A program made the position numbers and the translations under genes. Positions 52,472 to 59,650 of a stretch of 64,000 nucleotides of DNA are shown piece by piece (the first letter of the stretch is position 1; the number at the start of each line of letters is the position of its first letter). The DNA is from Clostridium sp. GTDB lineage: Bacteria; Bacillota; Clostridia; Oscillospirales; Acutalibacteraceae. The stretch covers positions 1 through 64,000 of the forward strand of contig JAISSW010000002.1 of NCBI GenBank assembly GCA_031272895.1, written 5' to 3'. The notes under the pieces were generated by a model. It was not told the origin of the DNA, ran no database searches, and worked only from the letters and a program-made list of their open reading frames with translations.

Positions 52472-52903
52472 TTATATCATGTAGTCGTCGCCTTGGGCGG
52501 CGTTTGCCATCAGGTCCGCAAGGCTTATTCCGTCCAAATACTCCGTTATGACCCTCTGCAAGCCCTCCCACACGGGCAGGGTTGGGCAAAACGGACTGCG
52601 GGCGCAATTGCCGCTTTCCTCCTCTAAGCACGCCACCGGGGCAAGCGAGCCTTCCGTTATACGCAAAATTTCCCCCACGCTGATTGCAGCCGGCGGGCGG
52701 GAAAGCATATATCCGCCCTGAAAGCCCCTGTTGGTTCGCAGCACGCCCGCCTTGCGCAGCAGGGGTATAATCTGCTCAAGGTATTTTTTTGATATTCCCT
52801 GCCGTTCGGCAATATCCTTGAGCGCAACAAAGCCGCCTTGGGAATGCTGCGCCAAATCAAGCAGCATTCGCGTTGCGTAGCGTCCCCGTGTGGAAATTTT
52901 CAT
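52472..52903 (-). CDS. Rrf2-family transcriptional regulator (IscR-like)
   Basis: 143 residues. The winged helix-turn-helix begins MKISTRGRYATRMLLDLA, with the wing at NRGFQGGYMLSRP. Cys92, Cys100 and Cys106 occupy the [2Fe-2S] ligand region of IscR-type members, so it may sense iron-sulfur status, redox state or cysteine supply. No iscS/nifS gene is adjacent; its target is unknown. A dyad near its own transcription start suggests autoregulation. Confidence 0.92.
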   Translation of the reverse strand: MKISTRGRYATRMLLDLAQHSQGGFVALKDIAERQGISKKYLEQIIPLLRKAGVLRTNRGFQGGYMLSRPPAAISVGEILRITEGSLAPVACLEEESGNCARSPFCPTLPVWEGLQRVITEYLDGISLADLMANAAQGDDYMI

Positions 52904-52934
52904 ATAAAGCTGTCCTCTTGAAGAAAATATTTGC

Positions 52935-52951
52935 CTACATATTCCGTAAGT
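52935..52951. promoter_or_regulatory. Imperfect dyad at the Rrf2 gene start site, possible operator
   Basis: CYTAC-N7-GTARG dyad directly downstream of the TAGAAT -10 (52953-52958) of the Rrf2 promoter; a -35-like CTGACT lies 17 bases upstream of it. Placement over the expected transcription start fits Rrf2 autorepression. Confidence 0.4.
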
Positions 52952-53053
52952 ATTCTATCACAAAAAAGCCGCGAAGTCAAGCGTAGGGTGTGTAATAAAA
53001 GTGCCGCGGCAAGGGCAAGCTAAGCGCAAAACGGCTTGCCTGCGGAGGACAAA

Positions 53054-55309
53054 ATGCACACTGTTATTCTTGCCGGCGGGGAGGGTACACGCCTGCGCCC
53101 CCTGACCTGCTCCCTGCCAAAGCCCATGGCAAGGCTTTGCGGCAGACCAATAATCGAATACCTGTTTGACGGCTTGCTGCGCGCGGGTATACGCTCGGCG
53201 ACGGTGACGCTGGGCTACCTTCCGCTGGTTCTTGAGCAGGCATACCCCCGGGGCTACGGTGAGCTGGAGCTTGAATTTACACGGGAGCGTCTGCCGCTTG
53301 GCACGGCGGGCAGCGTCGCCAACGCCCTGCCGTCGGGCGACGGTCCTGTGCTTGTGCTCAGCGGCGACGCGCTATGCGATTTTGATTTTGCGCAGATACT
53401 GCGGGCACATAAGGACAGCGGTGCCTGCGCGACAATAGCGGCCGTTGAGGTCGGCGACCCGCGGGAATACGGCTTGATTCGCACGGACGAGAAGGGCTTC
53501 GTGACGGGCTTTGCCGAAAAACCGGGCTGGAGCCAGGCGGTTGGCGGGCTTGCCAACACCGGTATTTACGTTTTGGAACGAGAGGCGCTTGAGAAAATCC
53601 CGAGCGGCAGGAGCTTTGATTTTGCCAAGGATTTGTTCCCCATGCTGCTAAAGGAGGACAAGCCGCTCTATTGCCACAGGGCGCGGGGCTACTGGTGTGA
53701 CGTGGGAGATATTCCATCTTTCCTGCGTGCCTCGCGTGACATTCTTGACGGCAAGGTCGCGGTCGCCCCGGGGCCAAAGCAGCAAATCCCAAGGGGACTC
53801 TACACCATAAAGCCGCCGGTGTTTTTCGGTCAAAGCGTCAGCATAGGCGAGGGCGCGGTAGTCGGTCCCTATGCGGTGCTTGAGGACGGCGTTGAGCTTG
53901 GGCACGGCGCAAGGGTGCGCTACAGTGTTTTGATGCCGGGTGCTTTCGTCGGCGAGGGCAGCAGGGTGACGGGAAGTCTGCTTTGCCGCGGGGCGACGGT
54001 TATGCGCGGCGCCGGTCTGCTGGAGGGCAGCGTGCTTGGCGAAAACGCCGTCGCCGGGGAGGAAAGCCGCATTGAGGCGGGTGTGCGCGTTTGGCCCGGC
54101 AAAAAAATTGAGCGCGGCTGCACCGCAAGGGAGCATATCCGCTTTGGGGGGCTTAGGCACGGACTTTTTGGTGAGAGCGGCATGGAGGCTGACGGGCGGC
54201 TATCCCCACGGCAATGCGCGGCAATCGGCGCGGCGATGGCTCAGGTACCGCAATGCGCGCGCGCAGCCCTTGCCAACGACGGCAGCCCAAGGGCGCGGGC
54301 GCTGAGTTATGCCCTGTGCGCCGGTCTGCAGTACGGCGGCGCGTCGGTGTGGGATTTTGGCGAAAGTTTCCCGGCGCAGATGAACTACTGCGCGGCGTTC
54401 GGCGGGCGGGACTTGGCGGTTTTTGTGGGCAAGGGCTCGCTTATTCCCTATGGAGAGGGTGGCTTGCCGCTGCCGCGTTACACCGAGCGCTCCATTGAGG
54501 CGGCGTGGGAAAACGGAGATGAACACCCCGCCGCGCAGGAAGAAATACGCGACAGGGCGGACATGGGCAGCCTGAGGGCTGTGTATAAAAAAGCGCTGGA
54601 GCAGTTGGGACGGCAGAGCTGCATGGAGGGGCTTGAGCTTTCCGTTGAGGGCAGCAATCCCCTGCCGCGCGAGCTGCTGAGGGAGGTTTTTGACTCGCTT
54701 GGCTGCGGGCGGGGAGAGAGCCTTGTTCTTCGGCTTAACGCAAGCGGCGAAAGACTGCTGGCGTGGACGCGTGAGAGCGGCAGTATTCCCTTTGAAAAGC
54801 TGCTGGCGCTTTGCTGCCTTGATGAATTTAAGGCGGGGCGCACTATAGCATTGCCCGCCGACGCGCCCTTGTTTTTGGATTCCCTTGCGGCGCGGCACGG
54901 CTGCGGGCTTATGCGCTATTTGCGCTCACCGAGCGACAAGCGCGACGCGGCGGCACGCAGGGTTGCGGCGTCATGCCCCTGGACGCGTGACGGACTTTTT
55001 ATGGCTGTTAAGCTGGCGGGGCTTATGGCGCGGCGGCAGGCTACGCTTGGGCAGCTGCTTTTGGAGCTGCCGCAGGTTCATATCCGCAGGAGCTTTGCGC
55101 AGGGTTCGCCCACACGCTTGGCGGAGCTTGACGGCAAGGAGGGCATGAGCGCACAGGAGGCTCGCGAGGGCTATTTGCTGATTAGGGGGCTTGCAAAGCT
55201 GCTGATTATCCCCGAGAAAAGCGGGCATAGGCTTCGTATGCTGGCGGAGGCTGAGAGCATGGAGGCTGCCGCGGAGCTTGCCGCCGACGCAGAAAGGCTG
55301 TTGTCCTGA
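53054..55309 (+). CDS. NDP-sugar pyrophosphorylase fused to a degenerate phosphomannomutase domain
   Basis: 751 residues. Residues 1-230 form a nucleotidyltransferase with GGEGTRLRPLT and KPM (mannose-1-phosphate guanylyltransferase type). A left-handed beta-helix segment follows (about 245-365). The C-terminal 370 residues have the length and secondary structure of a phosphomannomutase/phosphoglucomutase but lack its key loops: the phosphoserine loop (TASHNP position) reads VGKGSLIP, and the metal loop (DGDADR position) reads NASGER. So the transferase part should be active (likely GDP-mannose or a related NDP-sugar) and the mutase part not. ATG 53054 has GGAGG 5 bases upstream. Confidence 0.87.
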   Translation: MHTVILAGGEGTRLRPLTCSLPKPMARLCGRPIIEYLFDGLLRAGIRSATVTLGYLPLVLEQAYPRGYGELELEFTRERLPLGTAGSVANALPSGDGPVLVLSGDALCDFDFAQILRAHKDSGACATIAAVEVGDPREYGLIRTDEKGFVTGFAEKPGWSQAVGGLANTGIYVLEREALEKIPSGRSFDFAKDLFPMLLKEDKPLYCHRARGYWCDVGDIPSFLRASRDILDGKVAVAPGPKQQIPRGLYTIKPPVFFGQSVSIGEGAVVGPYAVLEDGVELGHGARVRYSVLMPGAFVGEGSRVTGSLLCRGATVMRGAGLLEGSVLGENAVAGEESRIEAGVRVWPGKKIERGCTAREHIRFGGLRHGLFGESGMEADGRLSPRQCAAIGAAMAQVPQCARAALANDGSPRARALSYALCAGLQYGGASVWDFGESFPAQMNYCAAFGGRDLAVFVGKGSLIPYGEGGLPLPRYTERSIEAAWENGDEHPAAQEEIRDRADMGSLRAVYKKALEQLGRQSCMEGLELSVEGSNPLPRELLREVFDSLGCGRGESLVLRLNASGERLLAWTRESGSIPFEKLLALCCLDEFKAGRTIALPADAPLFLDSLAARHGCGLMRYLRSPSDKRDAAARRVAASCPWTRDGLFMAVKLAGLMARRQATLGQLLLELPQVHIRRSFAQGSPTRLAELDGKEGMSAQEAREGYLLIRGLAKLLIIPEKSGHRLRMLAEAESMEAAAELAADAERLLS

Positions 55310-55339
55310 AAAAAGCCCATACGGCTTTGCGCGGCTTTT
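55309..55339 (+). terminator. Probable terminator after the nucleotidyltransferase gene
   Basis: AAAAGCC/GGCTTTT arms (55311-55317 and 55333-55339) directly after the stop codon; the tail is short. Confidence 0.5.
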
Positions 55340-55371
55340 AACAACCGGCCCCTCCCCCGCATAAACTGCCA

Positions 55372-55560
55372 ATGAGCGGTAACGCCGCAGGCACGCATAC
55401 GGGGGTGAGGGCTTTGCGCAGGGTCAGCGCGGTTGGCAGGGGCGGCTTATGCGCATCGTTTGGCGCGGGTCTGCTTGCCGCAACCTGCTTCCCAAACCCG
55501 GCGATTGTGGTCATTGCGGCGGTGCTGCTCATTCTTTGCGGAATTGCTTTTTGCCGCTGA
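55372..55560 (+). CDS. Possible small one-TM protein upstream of spoVM
   Basis: Up to 62 residues with a basic N-terminal part and one TM helix (about 40-60, AIVVIAAVLLILCGIAF). ATG 55372 has no clear RBS. GTG 55405 is preceded directly by a G-run and would give 51 residues. Similar short hydrophobic proteins with a central aromatic-Pro turn are common in Clostridia. It ends 14 bases before spoVM, so they may be co-transcribed. Confidence 0.5.
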   Translation: MSGNAAGTHTGVRALRRVSAVGRGGLCASFGAGLLAATCFPNPAIVVIAAVLLILCGIAFCR

Positions 55561-55574
55561 ACAAGGGGGTTTGC

Positions 55575-55652
55575 ATGAAGGTAGTTGTGTTAAAAAGCCC
55601 AAAAATGCTGCGCGGACTGCTTCGGGCGCTGTTCCGCGTAGGCAAGGACTGA
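55575..55652 (+). CDS. spoVM: Stage V sporulation protein M (SpoVM)
   Basis: 25 residues, starting MKVVVLKSPKMLRG and ending RVGKD. It aligns without gaps in its first half to Bacillus SpoVM (26 residues), sharing MK, K7, P9-K10, L12, G14, R17-A18 and the KD end. SpoVM is an amphipathic helix that binds the convex forespore membrane and anchors SpoIVA to start coat assembly. RBS AAGGGGG lies 5 bases upstream. The gene is far shorter than usual gene-finder cutoffs. spoIIM lies nearby on the opposite strand, which supports the call. Confidence 0.88.
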   Translation: MKVVVLKSPKMLRGLLRALFRVGKD

Positions 55653-55665
55653 GGGCTGCGCAGAC

Positions 55666-55698
55666 AAAGGCGCGGGAGGGAGAGGTTCTTGCGCCTTT
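55666..55698 (+). terminator. Hairpin after spoVM, possible terminator
   Basis: AAAGGCGC/GCGCCTTT arms around a 17-base G-rich loop, 13 bases after the spoVM stop codon; no true T-run. The rest of 55653-55867 shows no convincing gene. Confidence 0.4.
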
Positions 55699-55867
55699 GG
55701 CTTGCCTTTCCGAGAATAGTCCTCGCCGCTGCAGCACAAAGCGCGTCATTTTTTCGTCCGCAAAGGCAACGGCGACCGTTGTATACATTATAACACTCAT
55801 AGCTAACTCCGGCTTTTTCCTGAATCGTTAAGCAGGGCGGCACTGTCGGTATACATCACAAGCTTAT

Positions 55868-56506
55868 TCAAAAAACAATCCCACCAAACGCCGCAGCACC
55901 CGCAGCGTCAAGCACCGCGCCCGCAAAGGCAAACAGGGTCAGCGCGCCGCAGCGCAGCATATGCTCCCGCAGTCCGCGCCACTCCTCGGGCATGGCGCTG
56001 TTTTTTGCCGCGCTGCCCAGCGCCGCCGCGCTTTCCATGCTCTCGCGGCAAAGCAGCAAAAGCCCAAACACGGCGCAAAGCGTGCCGGGTATTAGCGTAA
56101 GCGTGGCGGCGGCAAGTCCAACAAGCGCAAAATCCGCATACAATCGCCCGCAGATTAGCCCCGCGCCCAAGCCACGCAACAGCGGCAATATGCCTATCAG
56201 CGGCACACCCGCAACGGAAAAGCCAAGCAGCACCGCCACAAGCACAAAAATCAGGTTGCAGCCCAGCGACGGCAGCAGCACCCCAAGGAAGCTCCTTGCC
56301 TCCCGCGGACTTAGCCACGCCTCGAACAGCAGTTCACCTTGACGGGCAAAAAAGCCCTCCTCCGCACGGCACAGCCGCGCCCCCGCAAGCATTCCCGCCA
56401 GGAACAGCCCCAGCAGCAACAGCAGGCGTTTGTTTGCCGCAATCCCGCGAATGGTTTCACGCATAAAATCACCGCGGCGGCAGCTTTTTGCCGCTGAACA
56501 GCGCAT
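55868..56506 (-). CDS. spoIIM: Stage II sporulation protein M (SpoIIM)
   Basis: 212 residues with five hydrophobic segments (about 28-45, 75-98, 100-120, 125-150, 190-208) and the SpoIIM/DUF95 pattern of small residues. SpoIIM is part of the SpoIID-SpoIIM-SpoIIP peptidoglycan-remodelling complex that drives forespore engulfment. The start at 56506 has a strong GGAGG 6 bases upstream; an ATG at 56464 has only a weak site. spoIID and spoIIP are not in the window. Confidence 0.88.
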   Translation of the reverse strand: MRCSAAKSCRRGDFMRETIRGIAANKRLLLLLGLFLAGMLAGARLCRAEEGFFARQGELLFEAWLSPREARSFLGVLLPSLGCNLIFVLVAVLLGFSVAGVPLIGILPLLRGLGAGLICGRLYADFALVGLAAATLTLIPGTLCAVFGLLLLCRESMESAAALGSAAKNSAMPEEWRGLREHMLRCGALTLFAFAGAVLDAAGAAAFGGIVF

Positions 56507-56626
56507 TGCCTCACCTCCTTGACCGCTTTTTTCATCACTATGCTGCCTGTCCCTTTTTTATGCCGTAAGGCACGGAATACAGCGGCTAAAACAGCAAATA
56601 CTTAACGGTGTAGTGGAGGTGACGAT

Positions 56627-56983
56627 ATGACGGAAACACAAAGCAAAGCCCCCTGCCCACCGACGGCAGGCTCCGCGCAAGGCGGCTATCTGCGGCGCGG
56701 GTTGTCGGTTTATTTCCGCGCGGCGTTAGTAATTACCCTGCTGACCGCCTTTGCCGCGGGTCTGCTTTTGGTTGAGGACGGCACCCGCGTTGTTGAGGGC
56801 AGCAGTGAGCGCAGCTTAGCGGTGTTATCCTCCACGGACAAGCAGATAAGCCTGCTTTTTGGGCAAGATAACGCGGGAATCAGCCTGCCGCTGCCGCAGT
56901 ATAATCCCTTTATGGACCTGCTGCCGCCGCCGCTGGGCAACGCCGTTTGGTTTTTCCGCGCTGTGACGGACGCGTTTAAGTAG
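56627..56983 (+). CDS. One-TM protein of unknown function next to spoIIM
   Basis: 118 residues. The N-terminal 28 residues are polar; a TM helix (about 31-50, LVITLLTAFAAGLLLV) is followed by about 65 residues predicted outside the membrane. No motif was recognised. It is divergent from spoIIM and has a strong GTGGAGGTGA RBS. A sporulation role is suggested only by position. Confidence 0.7.
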   Translation: MTETQSKAPCPPTAGSAQGGYLRRGLSVYFRAALVITLLTAFAAGLLLVEDGTRVVEGSSERSLAVLSSTDKQISLLFGQDNAGISLPLPQYNPFMDLLPPPLGNAVWFFRAVTDAFK

Positions 56984-56994
56984 AGGGCGCGGCG

Positions 56995-58245
56995 TTAAAC
57001 CGTACCCACAAAAAAGCCCTCGCTCTCCCCCGGCCCGCCCTGCATTGAGCTTACAAAATACCTTATGTCGTCCATCGCGTGGTCGTGCCTTTTGCGCGGT
57101 GTATCCTTAACGGCGTTCTCCTCCCAGCAATATTGCGTAAACTCCCGCAGGCTGTCCTTGCAGACGGCTGAAAAAAACAGCTCGCCTCCCTTGAGCTTGC
57201 CCGCCACACGGCGTATTCCGTCAATAACGTCGTTGCGCGCCTTAACGGCGGTGAAACGCCCCCTGCTGCGGATAAGCGCCAAAAAGCCCGCGGCGCTTGG
57301 GTCAACTATAACACGGCTTATTTGTTCCCCGCCCGCAAGCTGCTCCAGCGCGGCATAATGCTCCTCGTCAGTGCGCTGGTATTGCTCCCTGCGGCTGTCA
57401 AAATAATACTCCCGCACCCTGTACCACGCGCCGCCGTGCTTAGCCCACAGCCCCATGCTGCAGGGGTTGACCGTGCCGTAATCACAGCTGATAACCCAAG
57501 CCTCCGGGCAGGCATCGTCGGGCAGCTCCCGCACATGGAGCTTTACGCTGAACATGGGATAGACCAAGCCCTGCGCGGCGGTCCATTTGCCCAAAACAAA
57601 GCGCTCATAAAACGCGCCGCTATATAGTTTATTATATCTTTCGCGGATTTCAGCGTTAAGTGAGGGGTTGTCCTGCATTTTGAAGTGCAGCAGCAGCGCA
57701 TTTTTCTCCTTTGCCTTGTCTATCCATTCGCGCTTGAACCAGTGAGCCGGATTCTCCGGGTTACAGTTGAACCAAAAGCGTGAACCCGCCACAGAACAGC
57801 GCGCCAACGCCTGCTCCACAAAGGAACGCGGCATGAGAGCCACCTCGTCAAACAACACGCCGGCAAGCGTCATGCCTTGGATAAGCGCCGCGCTGCCCTC
57901 GTCCTTTCCCCCGAAATAGTAGTAACGGTTGCAGTTTCCGTTAAAATTCAGCTCAGCAAAATTTTGGGAGAGCTTCTCCTTAACCTTAAAATTAAGCTCC
58001 CGCAGGTAAGGGAAGATTTGCGTGGTAACATTCCTGCGCAGCGAGCCGATTGTTTTGCCGCACAGCGCAAAGCAGGCGTTGTTAAAGCAGTGCGCCGACC
58101 AGAGGAAAAAGGAAAGCGCCATGCAAACCGTTTTGCCGGAGCGCACGGCGCCTTCACAAATCAAAGCGCTTTTGGCGCAATGCTCAGAGCCGGGCAGCCA
58201 CCAGCTGAAAACCTGCTTTTGCTTGGGCGAAAATTCCTTAAACAC
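56995..58245 (-). CDS. Phage terminase large subunit, PBSX type
   Basis: 416 residues, intact. The packaging ATPase has Walker A GAVRSGKT and Walker B VLFDEVAL, then the coupling motif FNCNPENPAHW. The RNase-H-fold nuclease half has acidic positions in SCDYGTVNP, VDPSAAGF and HDHAMDDIRYFV. In phages it cuts and packages DNA into capsids. No portal, capsid, tail, integrase or lysis gene is nearby. It follows the small subunit by 12 bases and ends 11 bases from a convergent gene. Codon use looks like that of neighbours. It is either a prophage remnant or a co-opted pair. Confidence 0.9.
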   Translation of the reverse strand: MFKEFSPKQKQVFSWWLPGSEHCAKSALICEGAVRSGKTVCMALSFFLWSAHCFNNACFALCGKTIGSLRRNVTTQIFPYLRELNFKVKEKLSQNFAELNFNGNCNRYYYFGGKDEGSAALIQGMTLAGVLFDEVALMPRSFVEQALARCSVAGSRFWFNCNPENPAHWFKREWIDKAKEKNALLLHFKMQDNPSLNAEIRERYNKLYSGAFYERFVLGKWTAAQGLVYPMFSVKLHVRELPDDACPEAWVISCDYGTVNPCSMGLWAKHGGAWYRVREYYFDSRREQYQRTDEEHYAALEQLAGGEQISRVIVDPSAAGFLALIRSRGRFTAVKARNDVIDGIRRVAGKLKGGELFFSAVCKDSLREFTQYCWEENAVKDTPRKRHDHAMDDIRYFVSSMQGGPGESEGFFVGTV

Positions 58246-58257
58246 CGCGTTCCTCCA

Positions 58258-58698
58258 TTATTTTTTCAGCGCCTTTATCAGTTCCCCCATAGCATCGTCG
58301 TCCCCGCTTGTGTGCTGCGCCAAGAGCTCCAACGCCTTTATTCTGTCAAAAAACTTAATCTCAAGCCCGCCGCCCTTTGGGCGCTTAATGTCGCTGACGT
58401 TGAACAAATCCATACGCTCAAGCTCCTGCAGAGTGGGCGGCTCGTCACTCAGCAGCAGCCGCACCGCGTCGGTTATTGAGCCAAAAGCAAGGCGACGAAT
58501 CCCTGCCTGCAGCTCCGCTCTGCGGACGGCGCGCAGTTTTTCACAGCGGGCAATCTCGCTGCGGATTTGCGCTTTGTCGAACAGGCTGCCCGCGCTTTCC
58601 CAATCCTCTATGCCCGCAAGCACCGCCGCCGCCCTTGTGTCGCGGGTTTCGGCAAAGGCACGGCAGAAATGCTTTTCCGCGCTGGTTAATCCCGGCAT
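58258..58698 (-). CDS. Phage terminase small subunit-like protein
   Basis: 146 residues. The N-terminal PGLTSAEKHFCRAFAETRDTRAAAVLAG is the helix-turn-helix DNA-binding region of terminase small subunits. The C-terminus (FFDRIKALELLAQHTSG, about 110-145) matches their oligomerisation and large-subunit-binding end. Start 58698 has AAGGAG about 7 bases upstream; the frame continues upstream into a terminator, so the longer version is unlikely. No promoter is apparent between that terminator and this gene. Confidence 0.85.
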   Translation of the reverse strand: MPGLTSAEKHFCRAFAETRDTRAAAVLAGIEDWESAGSLFDKAQIRSEIARCEKLRAVRRAELQAGIRRLAFGSITDAVRLLLSDEPPTLQELERMDLFNVSDIKRPKGGGLEIKFFDRIKALELLAQHTSGDDDAMGELIKALKK

Positions 58699-58728
58699 AC
58701 TTTGCTCCTTTGTTTTTATATTTGCGGC

Positions 58729-58762
58729 AAAAAACACAAAAAACGCACCCTTTTCGGTGCGC
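58729..58762 (-). terminator. Terminator between rnhB and the terminase pair
   Basis: On the minus strand CGCACC/GGTGCG hairpin (58744-58761) followed by TTTTTTGTGTTTTTT. It should stop most transcription from the glgA-rnhB side before the terminase genes. Confidence 0.9.
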
Positions 58763-58782
58763 ACAGAGCATACAATGTCACT

Positions 58783-59418
58783 TTATTTTTCGGCGCCGCT
58801 TGCTTTTTTGGCGAAGTATTTTTTCAAAAAGCTCAGCCTATGCTCAGGGCAGACGCCAAGGGAATCCAAGGCGGCATAATGCTCCGCCGTGCCGTAGCCC
58901 TTGTGCCGCGCAAAACCATAGCCGGGGTAGCGCAGGTCCAGCTCACGCAGAAGCCTGTCGCGGCTGACCTTTGCCAGCACAGACGCCGCCGCGATTGCCG
59001 CGCTCTTTCCGTCGCCGCCTATTATCAGCTCTGTGGGAATGCCCAAGCCTGGGTCTTGGTTGCCGTCCACCAGCGCATAGTCCGGCGGAAAGCTAAGCCC
59101 CGCGACGGCACGGCGCATAGCCATAAAGGTCGCCTGCAAAATATTGATTTCATCTATTTCCTCGGCGCTTGCAAAAGCAACCGAATAAGCCATGGCACTG
59201 CCGCAAATCACATCATACAGGGCTTCGCGCTTTTTTTCGCTCAGCTTTTTTGAATCGTTCAGCCCCTCTATTTCACAGCCGTCCGGTAGTATTACCGCCG
59301 CCGCGCAAACCGGCCCCACAAGCGGACCGCGCCCCGCCTCGTCAATTCCGCAAACGCGCAAAAAGCCCCGCTTTTTTGCAAGGGCTTGGTGCAATTGCCA
59401 TTCATTTTGTTGGGGCAT
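58783..59418 (-). CDS. rnhB: Ribonuclease HII
   Basis: 211 residues. The active-site motif GIDEAGRGPLVGPV supplies the first acidic pair; LNDSKKLS, the DG of ALVDGNQ and the KVSRDRL segment complete the family pattern. It nicks RNA-DNA hybrids at misincorporated ribonucleotides. Start 59418 is preferred because GGAG lies 7 bases upstream; the frame extends 33 codons further without similarity. Confidence 0.97.
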   Translation of the reverse strand: MPQQNEWQLHQALAKKRGFLRVCGIDEAGRGPLVGPVCAAAVILPDGCEIEGLNDSKKLSEKKREALYDVICGSAMAYSVAFASAEEIDEINILQATFMAMRRAVAGLSFPPDYALVDGNQDPGLGIPTELIIGGDGKSAAIAAASVLAKVSRDRLLRELDLRYPGYGFARHKGYGTAEHYAALDSLGVCPEHRLSFLKKYFAKKASGAEK

Positions 59419-59437
59419 TGTTATCTCCAATCGCGGC

Positions 59438-59650
59438 TCATGTAGCAAAGTCCTCCGCCGTAAAGACGGGCAGCTGCGGTCTTGGGCGCGGCACACGCTT
59501 AAGCGGGTCATACTCAAACCTTTTGCAGCTTTCCGCGCCGGTCGTCACACCCCTTTGCGGGCAAAGCACGCTAACACCGTCCGGCGCAAGCCTGCCGTGG
59601 GAGCAATAGGCGCAGGAGGGCGCTTGGGGGTTGATGAGGGGCTTTTTCAT
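59438..59650 (-). CDS. Small four-Cys protein of unknown function
   Basis: 70 residues. Cys13, Cys16, Cys30 and Cys42 (CAYC, C, C) suggest a zinc or iron-sulfur site. The segment CKRFEYDPLKRVPRPRPQLPVF near the C-terminus resembles short proteins conserved in Clostridia without known function. Its ATG overlaps the FGGY kinase stop by four bases (ATGA), so it is translated with that gene; rnhB follows after 19 bases. Confidence 0.82.
   Translation of the reverse strand: MKKPLINPQAPSCAYCSHGRLAPDGVSVLCPQRGVTTGAESCKRFEYDPLKRVPRPRPQLPVFTAEDFAT

Noticed and set aside
55447-55843. Minus-strand open frames across spoVM
   Set aside because: They lack RBS and recognisable features, and the plus strand holds a convincing spoVM; the TATAAT-like sequence near 55790 has no -35 partner.
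56995-58698. Reading the terminase genes as part of a full prophage
   Set aside because: Flanking genes are spoIIM, a small membrane protein and rnhB; no structural, lysis or integration genes occur on either side within the window.
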